From positions 496,001-560,000 of the forward strand of contig NZ_JAFKCW010000001.1 of NCBI RefSeq assembly GCF_017254835.1: DNA of 64,000 bases, read 5' to 3'. The position numbers and the translations under genes were made by a program. Of this stretch, positions 54,406-63,775 are shown piece by piece (the first letter of the stretch is position 1; every line of letters starts with the position of its first letter). A model generated the notes under the pieces. The model worked only from the letters and a program-made list of their open reading frames with translations. It made no database searches and was not told the origin of the DNA. The stretch comes from Algoriphagus aestuariicola (lineage in GTDB: Bacteria > Bacteroidota > Bacteroidia > Cytophagales > Cyclobacteriaceae).

Positions 54406-54977
54406 TTTTTTTGGGTTTTATTGAATAAATAAGAAAATGTACAATGCCCCGGAGTCTTCCTGAGAAGTTTAAAAATCTCCAAGGGGAAATCTGTGGTAGA
54501 AAAATAAAGTTTTACTAAGGAGTTTAGTAAAAGAAAATTTACGGCGTAATCAGATGATTAGCTAATTGATTTTTGCCAAAAAAATAATATTTAGTCCGAA
54601 AGAAGTTTGCTCGGTTTTTGAAGGATGTTAGTTGTTGTAAAATATTGATATTTAATAATATATGATTCTGACCATGTGTTCTGAGCTAGAAAAGTGATTT
54701 TTTTATACCCTATGAATCAATTGCTTCAGTTTTTTATAAGATCTGAAATTGGATCGAAAAATTTAATGCCTTTTGCCAGTTTAGATAATACTTAAGTAAG
54801 GTCAAATTGGGGATATTTAGTACAGTCCCTTAGTATATTTTATTAAAAATAATTTATGCATTAAGTGCAGCGTGGATTTAACTAGTAGCTAACAACTGTG
54901 TAAAAACTGCAGTAATACTTTTATTGTTGGATCCTCGGTTTTCTGGAAAGTGCTTTCTGCCGAAACGGGTTTCGCTT
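54406..54977. other. AT-rich intergenic region with a 9-bp inverted repeat
   Basis: A 572-base spacer, clearly more AT-rich than the genes around it. The one structure I see is a perfect inverted repeat (TTTTACTAA 54510-54518, TTAGTAAAA 54524-54532, spacer GGAGT). No gene, tRNA or terminator with a T-run could be supported. Confidence 0.5.
54510..54532 (+). promoter_or_regulatory. Perfect inverted repeat, possible operator
   Basis: The 9-bp arms TTTTACTAA and TTAGTAAAA flank GGAGT. It lies about 108 bases upstream of the lipoprotein start (minus strand) and has no T-run, so a regulator-binding site is a reasonable guess. Confidence 0.35.
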
Positions 54978-55682
54978 TCAATCCGGAAAAGCCAAAAAAG
55001 CCACTTGCAACTCACCCAATTTCTTGTATCCTTCCGCATTCATGTGGATGGGATCGACGTAATAGAGGTCTTTGTTGTAGACATTGTAGCCGCCTAGGGT
55101 GAACTGATCCAAGTAGGGGATGCCGTGAAGTTCACAGATTTGTTTTTGGATTTCCACGTAGCGAACCATCCCATCAGATACGGCTGGATCGTAGCCCCCG
55201 CGTTCGTTGAAAGCTTTGCTTGAGGTGAAAAAATAGATCTGTGCCTTGGGATTGAGCTCGTAGATTTTTTTGATGCAATAGTTGATGCCTCCGGCTTGGG
55301 TGATCAGTTTGCTGCTGTCGTATCCGTCAAATTCCGTGAAGTCGGTATAACTTCCATTTTCCCGCTTGTTGGTGTAGTCATTGGTGGAGGCCCAGAGGAT
55401 GTAGATGTCAAATACTCCAGCTTCGTCGACCTGCTTCTGCAGGGATTTTCCTTGAAGCGAGGAGAATCCCGCCCCCGGTACGCCGTAATTGGTAATGCTC
55501 ATGCCCAGTCGCTCCTTCCACAAGATCTTGGCACTGTCGCTAGGAGGGATCACCGAGACAGAACCACCAAAAACCGCCACAGATTTACCATAATTGAAAG
55601 AGGCTTTTAAGTCTTGCTGGGCAGAAAGGCTGGAGGAAAGTAGAAGGAGAAAAAGGAGGAAGAAGTGTTTTATTGGTTTCAT
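54978..55682 (-). CDS. SGNH/GDSL-family hydrolase, secreted
   Basis: The 234-residue protein has a signal peptide ending near LSAQ (about 22). The nucleophile block is VAVFGGSVSV with Ser41 in place of the usual GDSL, and the Gly block and Asn block are ASTNDYTN. The acid-base pair is in VDPIHMNAEG with Asp and His. SGNH members are esterases and may act on glycans or lipids; the substrate is unknown. It has no close neighbours on its strand except the deaminase gene 84 bases downstream. Confidence 0.82.
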   Translation of the reverse strand: MKPIKHFFLLFLLLLSSSLSAQQDLKASFNYGKSVAVFGGSVSVIPPSDSAKILWKERLGMSITNYGVPGAGFSSLQGKSLQKQVDEAGVFDIYILWASTNDYTNKRENGSYTDFTEFDGYDSSKLITQAGGINYCIKKIYELNPKAQIYFFTSSKAFNERGGYDPAVSDGMVRYVEIQKQICELHGIPYLDQFTLGGYNVYNKDLYYVDPIHMNAEGYKKLGELQVAFLAFPD

Positions 55683-55766
55683 TTTGTGAGTTTTTATTGG
55701 AGGAAAGATATTGGCAAAAGGAGCCTTACACCGCTCTAAACAAGGTGATTCGTAAATCAGAAACTC

Positions 55767-56243
55767 TCAATATAGCGTCTTGTCCCCCTTTTCTTTCCAA
55801 AGCTCAAATGCCTTCATGCTTTCTTCGCGGAGTATGGAGAGCATCGGGATCTTGCGTAGTTCGGGTTGCACTTCTATTTCTTGGTATATGAAATCGTCGT
55901 CGAAACCTGCTGCCGCCGCGTCCTCCTTGGTGCAGGCGTAGTAGACTTTGGCTGGTCTCGCCCAAAAAATCGCTCCCAAGCACATGGGGCAGGGTTCGCA
56001 GGAGGTGTAAACCTCGCAGCCCTCAAGCTGGAAATGGTTAAGATTTTTGCAGGCATCGCGGATGGCCACAACCTCGGCGTGAGCCGTCGGGTCTTTGGTG
56101 ATGAGCACACTGTTGCTTCCGCGACCGACAATTTCACCGTCCTTTACGATCACACATCCAAATGGCCCACCGTTGCCAGCTAGCATTCCGTCTTTAGCCA
56201 ATTCAATAGCCGCACGCATGTATTTCTTTTGGTCCTCGGTCAT
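55767..56243 (-). CDS. Nucleoside/guanine deaminase
   Basis: The 158-residue protein has the cytidine/deoxycytidylate deaminase fold with the zinc site HAE (His55, Glu57) and PCPMC (Cys85, Cys88). Length, the FDDDFIYQEI segment and the C-terminal FELWKEK pattern match the guanine deaminase group related to B. subtilis GuaD rather than tRNA adenosine deaminase TadA. It would convert guanine to xanthine. Upstream 56244-56455 is a spacer with repeated words that ends at the LytTR gene. Confidence 0.85.
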   Translation of the reverse strand: MTEDQKKYMRAAIELAKDGMLAGNGGPFGCVIVKDGEIVGRGSNSVLITKDPTAHAEVVAIRDACKNLNHFQLEGCEVYTSCEPCPMCLGAIFWARPAKVYYACTKEDAAAAGFDDDFIYQEIEVQPELRKIPMLSILREESMKAFELWKEKGDKTLY

Positions 56244-56455
56244 AGACCAAAAATAGGGAATTTGTTAGAAGGGGATGCGAAAGGCGCTGCTTACCATTGC
56301 TGCAAATGCTTACCGAGACTGCTTTCCCGAAGGATGGGGACAGGCTGTCGTGCCTCTTTGCAGTGAAAGTGTTGCTGACCTTAGGACCGCTTCGTCGTAC
56401 TTCCTCGCAGTGACGATACAGCTGATCTCTGCGACTGCTTACTGACCACCGCAAT

Positions 56456-57199
56456 TCAACTCATCCACTTAGCCAAAAACTCCAGGAATTGCTCCTTGTA
56501 GTTTTCGCCGACGGCAATTTGATGGTCACCGATTTGGATGACGTTTTTCGCCACAGAATCAATCTGGTCGAGCGCTACAATGAACGATCGGTGCACTCGC
56601 ATGAACTTGTCGGAGGGAAGGAGTTCCTCCATATTTTTCATACTCGTTAGAGAGAGTAGGGGGTTTGCCTTGGATCTCAGGTGAACTTTGACGTAGTCCT
56701 TGTAAGCTTCCACATGCGTGATGTCTTTGAGCATTACCTTGACCAGCTGGTATTCGACTTTCAGAAAGATGTAATCCTGCTGTTGCGCGGGTTCAGCGGC
56801 TTTCGCGGCAGGCGCATTGTTTATCCGTTCGAAATACTGGTAAGCCTTGGTCGCAGCGCCTAAGAAATCCTCGTAACCGTAGGGCTTCAACAGATAATCC
56901 AGCGCTTCAACTTTGTATCCTTCGATGGCAAACTGATGATAAGCCGTGCAAAAAATAATTCTCGTCTTGTCGGAGTTTTTCTTCCCATCTAGGATTCTTG
57001 CCAGCTCCATGCCCGATAAGTCGGGCATTTGGATATCCATGAAGATCAACTGAACCTCGTTTTTATTGATAAACCCCAAGGCCTCGATAGCACTCGAAAA
57101 CTTTGCCTCAAGCTTTAGAAAGGCCGTTTGGCTAATGAATTTCGCCAATAGCTCGAGCGCCAGGGGCTCGTCATCGATGGCGACGCATTTGAGAGTCAT
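56456..57199 (-). CDS. LytTR-type response regulator
   Basis: The 247-residue protein has a receiver domain (about 1-120) with phospho-acceptor Asp55 in FMDIQMPDLSG, and a LytTR DNA-binding domain (about 145-247) with YIFLKVEYQLVKV, HVEAYKDYVKVHL and MRVHRSFIVALDQI. The ATG at 57199 overlaps the stop of the kinase gene by ATGA, so the two are coupled. LytTR proteins bind near-direct repeats at promoters; the target is unknown but the divergent TonB receptor gene is the closest candidate. Confidence 0.93.
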   Translation of the reverse strand: MTLKCVAIDDEPLALELLAKFISQTAFLKLEAKFSSAIEALGFINKNEVQLIFMDIQMPDLSGMELARILDGKKNSDKTRIIFCTAYHQFAIEGYKVEALDYLLKPYGYEDFLGAATKAYQYFERINNAPAAKAAEPAQQQDYIFLKVEYQLVKVMLKDITHVEAYKDYVKVHLRSKANPLLSLTSMKNMEELLPSDKFMRVHRSFIVALDQIDSVAKNVIQIGDHQIAVGENYKEQFLEFLAKWMS

Positions 57200-58278
57200 G
57201 AGAGATTGATGGTCAGGTTTACCCAATACTCCTGTTTCGCTTCGTCTTTACCAAATTTGAGACGGTGTTTATTAGGATAGATGAGGCTAAGTCTACGCTG
57301 GGTATTGACTAGGCCAATCCCGCTTTCGTGTGCTTCCGGGCTGTCCGGGTTGATCGGGAAAATATGGTTTTTGGTCTCGAAAAACAGGGTGTCTCCCATG
57401 ATTTCCACCTTGATCAGGATTTCACTTTCGTGTTGGGAACTCACCCCATGCTTGAAGCAATTCTCGAGAAAAGGAAGCAAAAGCATCGGAGCGATGATCA
57501 AGTCTTCTTTTGGCTCCTCTATCTGGATGTTGAGCTTGACTTTGGAAGAAAGCCGCATTTTCATCAATTCGATGTAGTCTTCGATGAAGCGAACCTCTTT
57601 GGACAGGAGGGTTTCATTCTTCTGGTTTTCGTAGAGCACATAGCGCATCATTCTGGAGAGCTTGAGCAAGGCCTCCTGCGCCTTTGCCACGTCCAGATTG
57701 GTGAGCGCATAGATGTTGTTGAGCGTGTTGAAGAAAAAGTGTGGGTTGATCTGAGCCTTCAGGTAGGAAAGTTCAGTGTTGACGCGTTGACGATCGAGTT
57801 CTCTTCTAAGACTTTCATCCTTTTGCCACTTCTGCACAAGCGCGACGGAGGTACTCAAGCCTATTGATATCACGTAGAGCAAAACCTGAAAAACGTCTCC
57901 GGGTATCCATCGTTTTTTGGGATCCCAAGGACGGTCGGGATTGAAGGTGTCGTGCATCGCCTTGCTATATCCGATAAACTGCTCGAAATAGACGACCAAT
58001 CCGTAAAACAGCACCGCACCTATTAGGATGCCCAGTAGGTAGATATAGTTTTTTCCCTCGAGTAGTACCCGTGGCACGAGCACGGATGCGTTGGAATAGA
58101 AAATCGCGATAAGGATTCCAACTAGGAAAATCTGCTTAGCCCAGAATTGCGTTGGTAGTTCCACTTCCCCCATTCTCCAGGAAAGCGGGGAAAGGAGCAG
58201 GAGCACCACACAGAGCATGATCCAACCGAGCAAGTGTACGATCAGTGAAAGGTTCTTTTTGGGGATGAATAGTGCCAT
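57196..58278 (-). CDS. LytS-like sensor histidine kinase
   Basis: The 360-residue protein has four membrane helices (about 12-30, 50-68, 78-97 and 128-147), then a histidine kinase module with His180 in QINPHFFFNTLNN and the N box PMLLLPFLENCFKHG. This is the short LytS/YehU type (His_kinase plus HATPase_c) with no extracytoplasmic domain of note. It forms a pair with the LytTR regulator through an ATGA overlap. The intergenic region upstream is shared with the divergent TonB-dependent receptor gene. Confidence 0.92.
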   Translation of the reverse strand: MALFIPKKNLSLIVHLLGWIMLCVVLLLLSPLSWRMGEVELPTQFWAKQIFLVGILIAIFYSNASVLVPRVLLEGKNYIYLLGILIGAVLFYGLVVYFEQFIGYSKAMHDTFNPDRPWDPKKRWIPGDVFQVLLYVISIGLSTSVALVQKWQKDESLRRELDRQRVNTELSYLKAQINPHFFFNTLNNIYALTNLDVAKAQEALLKLSRMMRYVLYENQKNETLLSKEVRFIEDYIELMKMRLSSKVKLNIQIEEPKEDLIIAPMLLLPFLENCFKHGVSSQHESEILIKVEIMGDTLFFETKNHIFPINPDSPEAHESGIGLVNTQRRLSLIYPNKHRLKFGKDEAKQEYWVNLTINLS

Positions 58279-58536
58279 TCCGTTGGTTTTCAGTTTCCAA
58301 ACTAAGGGAAATTACTTTTTACTCTCAAATCAAATCTACAAACCTGAACATTCCACCCACAAACATCCCTTTTGGCCGGACGAAGCGGCTTTGTCGTGGC
58401 TTTTTGGGGATTTGTCCCGATGGATAGGGCATTTGTCGACACGATGCACCCGCTGGTCTATTAGATTTTCTGGAGCAAAACATTGAGGGCAACTTTGGGG
58501 TATCAATTGGCAACAGCCCTTTTTGAAAACAAACCC

Positions 58537-61068
58537 ATGAAAAATTTACTCAATCTAGCACTTGCTTTTTTCTTCGTAGGAACGAGCATGGCCTTTGCCC
58601 AGCAGCCACAGGCTGGCGCAACTTCAGGCCGAATCATCGGGATCGCCAAAGATCTCAAAACTGGCGAGCCCGTAGGTTACGCGACTGCCGCTCTATATAA
58701 AATAGGTACGGATGTCAGTACTTCTGGAGCCGTGGCCGATGGAGACGGGGTCTTCTACATCACCGGTTATGATTTGGGTGAATACGAACTCCATCTGACA
58801 TTTTTGGGATACGAAACCGCCAAAAGAACTGTCAACATCAATACTTTGTCCTCAGAAATCAACCTCGGAGAAATCGGAATGAGCGACGAAGGCGTTGCTT
58901 TGGAAGAAGTAACGGTGCAGGGTCAGCGAGAACTCATCGAGGAGCGCGTGGATCGAACGATTTACAAAGCAGAAAATGACAAAACAACTGCCGGAGGTGA
59001 CGGTACAGATGTATTGAGAAGAGTGCCGATGCTTTCTGTGGACTTGGACGGCAACGTTTCCATGAGAGGTAGCTCTAACATCCTCGTATTGATCAACAAC
59101 AGACCATCTGCGATTGCTGCTTCTTCCATATCTGATGCGCTGAAGCAAATCCCCGCCGACGAAATCAAAGCCGTGGAAGTGATCACCTCGCCGTCTGCGA
59201 AATATGATGCGGAAGGTACCTCCGGTGTCATCAACATCGTGACCAAGAAAAACAACCTTCAAGGAGCTACCCTCAATGTCAACACCGGTTTTGGCTTGAG
59301 AGGATCCAATCTGGGACTTCAGGGAAGCGCCAGAAAAGGCAAATTTGGATTCTCCCTCGGTGGATTTGGTAGAGCGGGCTACAATATACTTGGTGGCTTC
59401 GAAAACACCCAGTTGACCAATAGAGCGGATACGTTGTACACAACTCTCCAGTCTGCTGACACCGAGCGGAGAGATGTTTTTGGACGGTATAATTTCGGTG
59501 TGGACTACGATATCAACCAGTACAACTTCCTGACCGCTGCGGTGAATTTTGGGCTAAGAAACTCAAAGAACTGGAGAACCAATTTTCTTACCGAAAATTA
59601 TAAAGAAGATATTCTGTCGGGAATCCAAAGCCGAGAAACTTACACCTTGGACAATTCCAATTCCATTGATGTTAGCTTGAACTATACCCGGACTTTTGAG
59701 AAAAAAGGAAGGGAACTGAGTCTCCTGACACTATACAGCACCAATGATCGGGAAAATGAGTTTACCAATACGCTGTTTGACAACCAAGACTTAGAGGAGA
59801 TCTTTTCGAGAACGAAAAACATCAACCCGAGCAAAAACGAAGAGTTCACGGTTCAGCTGGATTATGTGACGCCCTTGGATGAGAAAGGAAACAAAATCCT
59901 AGAGTATGGAGCTAAGAATATCCTAAGAAAAGCCTACTCTGATTTCTCGTACTATCTGGCCGAAGGCGCCGATGGTGAATACGTGGAGCTGGAGGATGCA
60001 GACCTTAACAACGAATTCAGCTATGATCAAAATGTGACCGCGGGATATGCTTCCTACACGACTCCAGTCCTGAAAAATTATACATTGAAGGCTGGCGTGA
60101 GATACGAATACACCAATATCAATGCGGATTTCAAGACCGAGTTTGAAGCGGATATTCCTTCGTACGGTACGTTTGTGCCCAGCTTGAATGCCAGCAGAAG
60201 ATTGAAAAATGGCAACTTGATCAAAGCGGCTTACAACCGTCGAATCCAACGGCCTTCACTGAGATTCCTGAATCCCAATATAGACACCTCCAACCCGCAG
60301 CAAATCTCTAAAGGTAACCCAGAATTGGATCCTGAGATGACTGACAACTACGAACTGGGCTACAGTACCTTTATTAAGAGCACCACGCTTAACTTTACCG
60401 GTTTCTATAGAAATACTACCGGATCTATTCAGCCTATCAGAACTCCGCTGGCGAATAATGTGGTTTCCACTGAATATGAAAATATCGGACAGGAACAAGC
60501 AGTTGGTGCAAATATTTTCTTCAATATCAACATCAGCAACAAGCTGTCCCTCAATGGGGGTACTGATCTCTACTACGCAATGCTGGACAATGGATTGACA
60601 GATCCTCAATACGCAGCAAAAAATGATGGATTCGTAATCAGCGGTAGATTGTTCGGTAACTACACCCTTCCTAAAAATTGGCAGGTTCAGGTCTTCTCCT
60701 TTGCGAGAGGCCGTCAGGTACAGCTCCAGGGCAGCTCAGGAGGATTCGCCATGTATGGCCTGAACTTCAACAAACAGTTTGACGAGAAGAGAGGCTCTAT
60801 CGGCTTCGGTGCGGAGAACTTCCTGATGAAGGAGTTTAAGATCAAAAATGAGATTGTCACTCCTACAATTGTGTCCAACGACATCAACACTATGCGCAAC
60901 ATGAACTTCAAGGTGAACTTCAGCTACAGAATCGGTAAGATGAGCATGGATCAGCGTACTCGACGCAGAAAATCCATCAACAACGATGATATGAAAGAAG
61001 GAGGAGACGGCGGAGGCCAGATGGAAGGTGGACAGACTGGGGGAGGAGCGCCAGTTAGAAACAAATAA
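58537..61068 (+). CDS. TonB-dependent outer membrane receptor with CarboxypepD_reg-like domain
   Basis: The 843-residue protein has a signal peptide ending near AFAQQ (about 23), an N-terminal beta-sandwich (about 28-115) with SGRIIGIAKDLKTGEPVGYA, a plug-like region (about 125-240) with MRGSSNILVLINNRPSA and SGVINIVTKKN, then a barrel of the OMP_b-brl_3 group ending in a Gly-rich tail. It belongs to the SusC/FepA-like receptor class but has no SusD partner in the window. The substrate is unknown. ATG 58537 gives the signal peptide; the ORF could begin at 58483. It is divergent from the kinase/regulator pair. Confidence 0.88.
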   Translation: MKNLLNLALAFFFVGTSMAFAQQPQAGATSGRIIGIAKDLKTGEPVGYATAALYKIGTDVSTSGAVADGDGVFYITGYDLGEYELHLTFLGYETAKRTVNINTLSSEINLGEIGMSDEGVALEEVTVQGQRELIEERVDRTIYKAENDKTTAGGDGTDVLRRVPMLSVDLDGNVSMRGSSNILVLINNRPSAIAASSISDALKQIPADEIKAVEVITSPSAKYDAEGTSGVINIVTKKNNLQGATLNVNTGFGLRGSNLGLQGSARKGKFGFSLGGFGRAGYNILGGFENTQLTNRADTLYTTLQSADTERRDVFGRYNFGVDYDINQYNFLTAAVNFGLRNSKNWRTNFLTENYKEDILSGIQSRETYTLDNSNSIDVSLNYTRTFEKKGRELSLLTLYSTNDRENEFTNTLFDNQDLEEIFSRTKNINPSKNEEFTVQLDYVTPLDEKGNKILEYGAKNILRKAYSDFSYYLAEGADGEYVELEDADLNNEFSYDQNVTAGYASYTTPVLKNYTLKAGVRYEYTNINADFKTEFEADIPSYGTFVPSLNASRRLKNGNLIKAAYNRRIQRPSLRFLNPNIDTSNPQQISKGNPELDPEMTDNYELGYSTFIKSTTLNFTGFYRNTTGSIQPIRTPLANNVVSTEYENIGQEQAVGANIFFNINISNKLSLNGGTDLYYAMLDNGLTDPQYAAKNDGFVISGRLFGNYTLPKNWQVQVFSFARGRQVQLQGSSGGFAMYGLNFNKQFDEKRGSIGFGAENFLMKEFKIKNEIVTPTIVSNDINTMRNMNFKVNFSYRIGKMSMDQRTRRRKSINNDDMKEGGDGGGQMEGGQTGGGAPVRNK

Positions 61069-61156
61069 ACAATGAAAAGATGGCCGGTGACTAGTCTATT
61101 TCGTCACCGCTCCCGTCTTTCATACAACATAAATAGATAGATTGGGTAACAAAAAA

Positions 61157-61187
61157 TCCGGCCACTTTGGGGCCGGACTTTTTTTTG
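61157..61187 (+). terminator. Rho-independent terminator of the TonB receptor gene
   Basis: A 7-bp perfect stem (61157-61163 with 61171-61177) around a 7-base loop, followed by CTTTTTTTTT. Confidence 0.88.
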
Positions 61188-61221
61188 CCAATTCCAATTT
61201 TCCTATAAAGCGTAGGGGTAG

Positions 61222-61249
61222 AAAAAAAGCCCGGTACAATTCCGAGCTT
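61222..61249 (-). terminator. Rho-independent terminator downstream of pyruvate dehydrogenase E1 beta
   Basis: On the minus strand an 8-bp stem with one G-T pair (61242-61249 with 61227-61234) around a 7-base loop runs into a T-rich stretch (61222-61228). It lies about 90 bases after the stop. Confidence 0.75.
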
Positions 61250-61338
61250 CTTCACTAAAATTAATCCATTCTTAAATCGTCAACCTTTTTGGAGCACATC
61301 ACATTGAGTCGGGCTTTTCGATTTATTGGGTGCGCCTG

Positions 61339-62319
61339 TTAGGCTTTGTACATTACTTTTTTGATGGCTTCCACCGTGCGCTTGATATTTGGCAGAGTCG
61401 CCTCGATGTAGGTTGGCGAGTAGCTCAACGGGATATCCATGGAATTAACTCGGATTACCGGAGCATCCAAGAAGTCGAAGGCATGGCGCTGGAAGTGGTA
61501 GGTCAGTTCGGAAGAGATGCCAGCGATTGGGTTGGCTTCTTCCACGATCACAACGCGATTGGTCTTTTTCAAAGATTCCACGCAGGTAGCATAGTCGATT
61601 GGGCGTACAGTCCTCAGGTCGATTACTTCGCATTCTACGCCCTCTTTGGACATCTCCTCAGCAGCTCCCAGAGCTACTTTCATCATTTTTCCAAAGGAGA
61701 TCACGGTGACATCCTTGCCTTTTCTCTTCACGTCCGCCACTCCGATTGGAAGAAGGTATTCTCCTTCAGGTACTTCGCCCTTGTCGGAGTACATCACCTC
61801 GGATTCCATGAAGATCACCGGATCCGGGTCGCGGATCGCGGCTTTCATGAGGCCTTTCGCATCGTAGGGATTGGAAGGGACGATGACTTTCAAGCCGGGA
61901 GTGTTGGCAAACCAGTTTTCGAAGTTAGAAGAGTGGGTAGCGCCCAACTGACCGGCGTTTCCGGTGGGTCCGCGGAAGACAATGGGCACGGAATAAGCGC
62001 CGCCTGACATGGAATACATTTTGGCGGCGGAGTTGATGATCTGGTCTATAGCTACCAGAGAGAAATTGAATGTCATGAACTCAATGATTGGCTTCAGTCC
62101 GCTCATCGCAGCGCCCACGCCCAAGCCAGCAAAGCCCAACTCGGCGATAGGGGTGTCGATCACGCGCTCTGGACCGAATTCGTCCAACATCCCCTGGGAT
62201 ACTTTGTAGGCACCGTTGTACTCGGCTACTTCTTCACCCATCAAAAAAACGTTCTGATCACGTCTCATTTCCTCGGACATCGCTTCTCTCAAAGCTTCCC
62301 GAAATTGTATTTCTCTCAT
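61339..62319 (-). CDS. pdhB: Pyruvate dehydrogenase E1 component, beta subunit
   Basis: The protein (326 residues) is the beta subunit of a two-subunit E1, which decarboxylates pyruvate using thiamine diphosphate made with an alpha subunit. It starts with the typical IQFREALREAMSEEMRRD, has MGEEVAEYNGAYKVSQG, and ends with YIEATLPNIKRTVEAIKKVMY. Parts of the thiamine-binding interface, PTGNAGQLGATHSSNFENW, are visible. No alpha subunit gene is present in the window, so it may be elsewhere or beyond the minus-strand neighbours. A terminator follows the stop. Confidence 0.93.
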   Translation of the reverse strand: MREIQFREALREAMSEEMRRDQNVFLMGEEVAEYNGAYKVSQGMLDEFGPERVIDTPIAELGFAGLGVGAAMSGLKPIIEFMTFNFSLVAIDQIINSAAKMYSMSGGAYSVPIVFRGPTGNAGQLGATHSSNFENWFANTPGLKVIVPSNPYDAKGLMKAAIRDPDPVIFMESEVMYSDKGEVPEGEYLLPIGVADVKRKGKDVTVISFGKMMKVALGAAEEMSKEGVECEVIDLRTVRPIDYATCVESLKKTNRVVIVEEANPIAGISSELTYHFQRHAFDFLDAPVIRVNSMDIPLSYSPTYIEATLPNIKRTVEAIKKVMYKA

Positions 62320-62404
62320 TGCTTAAGACAAAATTTTGGCTCGTAAAAATAGAAAGGAATCGGGCAAAAGCAAAAGCCGCCGGATTCTTTATCCGGCAAC
62401 GATT

Positions 62405-63775
62405 TCAGCCCAGATACACGGTCTTGGTGTTGACAAATTCGAGGATGCCATTGCGGCCCAGTTCCCTTCCAAAGCCTGATTTTTTGATCCCGCCAAACGG
62501 AAGCGCGGGCTGAGAAGCCACCATGGCGTTAAGAAATACTGCTCCGCTGTCGATTTGGGCAGCCAATTTTTCCCCTTTTTCCAAATCAGAAGTCCAGAGG
62601 GATCCCCCCAAACCAAACTCTGTCGCGTTGGCTAATCGGATCGCTTCTTCCGTCGTTTTGACTTTGAAAACCAACGCAACCGGGCCAAAGAGTTCCTCCT
62701 TAAACGCAGGAGATTCCTCGGGAATATCTGTCAAAACTGTGGGACTAAACTGTGCACTTCCTTTTTTGGGCTTCTGTCCGCCCAGGAGAACGGTCGCACC
62801 GAGATCTACCGACTTTGTAACTTGAGCATAAAGCTCTTCCGCCAGATCCGGCCGGGCCATGCAGGCAAAGTCGGCGCTTTCGTCCAAAGGATCGGCCATC
62901 TGGAGCAGGTTGATCTTTTCCGTAAATGCCTCCATAAAGGGCTCGAAAACCTCTTCCTCGATGATGAATCGCTTGGCGGCGATGCAACTCTGACCAAAGT
63001 TGACCATGCGGCCTTTGACGGCAGTCTCGGCTGCTTTTGCTATGTCTGCATCGGCCAGGACGATAAATGGATCACTGCCGCCTAGCTCCAAAAGTGACTT
63101 TTTGATGTTTTTTCCAGCTGCTGCCGCTACTGCGGCGCCAGCTTTCTCGCTTCCGGTCAAGGAGACAGCCTTGATTTCATCATTGTCCAGCAGAGCCAAA
63201 GTGGCTTTAGAATCGATGAGGAACGTTTGGAAAACGCCCTTTGGAAATCCTGCTTCCGCAAAGATCGACTCAATGGCCAAGGCGCATTGGGGAACGTTCG
63301 AGGCGTGCTTTAAAACACCCACATTTCCAGCCATCAGCGTCGGTGCGGCAAAGCGAAACACCTGCCAAAAAGGGAAGTTCCACGGCATCACCGCCAATAT
63401 CGTCCCCAAAGGCTGGTGGAGGAGTTTGGCTTTTTTGCCATCAGGTAGATTGATGGTTTCCGGAGCGAGGAAAGTTTCGGCGTTTTCGGCGTAGTAGTCG
63501 CATGCCCAGGCACATTTTTCGACCTCGGATCGGGACTCGCGGATCACCTTGCCCATCTCGGCGCTGATGAGGCGAGCGTAGTCTTCTTGGTTTTTGCGAA
63601 GGACTTCTGCCGCCTTCTTCATCAAAGAAGCCCTCTCTGCAAGTGGCACTTTTTTCCAGCTTTCAAAGGCTGAGGCGGAACCTGCGACTTTGGCGTCGAT
63701 TTGTTCCTGCTTCAAAAGGTCATATTCCCCGAGGAGTTCTGAGGTCCACGGGTTGATCGATTTGATTTTGCTCAT
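62405..63775 (-). CDS. NAD(P)-dependent aldehyde dehydrogenase (succinate-semialdehyde type)
   Basis: The protein (456 residues) has PWNFP with Asn133, Lys156 in LKHAS, Glu230 in LELGGSDPF and catalytic Cys264 in FGQSC, so the active site is complete. Its sequence type, with NAETFLAPE and MAGNVGVLKHASN, is close to the succinate-semialdehyde dehydrogenase branch, but the substrate is inferred by resemblance only. The ATG at 63775 overlaps the stop of the rhodanese gene by ATGA, so the two are translationally coupled. A longer start at 63805 would lie within the rhodanese gene. Confidence 0.88.
   Translation of the reverse strand: MSKIKSINPWTSELLGEYDLLKQEQIDAKVAGSASAFESWKKVPLAERASLMKKAAEVLRKNQEDYARLISAEMGKVIRESRSEVEKCAWACDYYAENAETFLAPETINLPDGKKAKLLHQPLGTILAVMPWNFPFWQVFRFAAPTLMAGNVGVLKHASNVPQCALAIESIFAEAGFPKGVFQTFLIDSKATLALLDNDEIKAVSLTGSEKAGAAVAAAAGKNIKKSLLELGGSDPFIVLADADIAKAAETAVKGRMVNFGQSCIAAKRFIIEEEVFEPFMEAFTEKINLLQMADPLDESADFACMARPDLAEELYAQVTKSVDLGATVLLGGQKPKKGSAQFSPTVLTDIPEESPAFKEELFGPVALVFKVKTTEEAIRLANATEFGLGGSLWTSDLEKGEKLAAQIDSGAVFLNAMVASQPALPFGGIKKSGFGRELGRNGILEFVNTKTVYLG

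Noticed and set aside
56203-56454. 83-codon minus-strand frame between the deaminase and the regulator
   Set aside because: It runs over an intergenic repeat; the RHCEEVRRS string is typical of false genes on such repeats.
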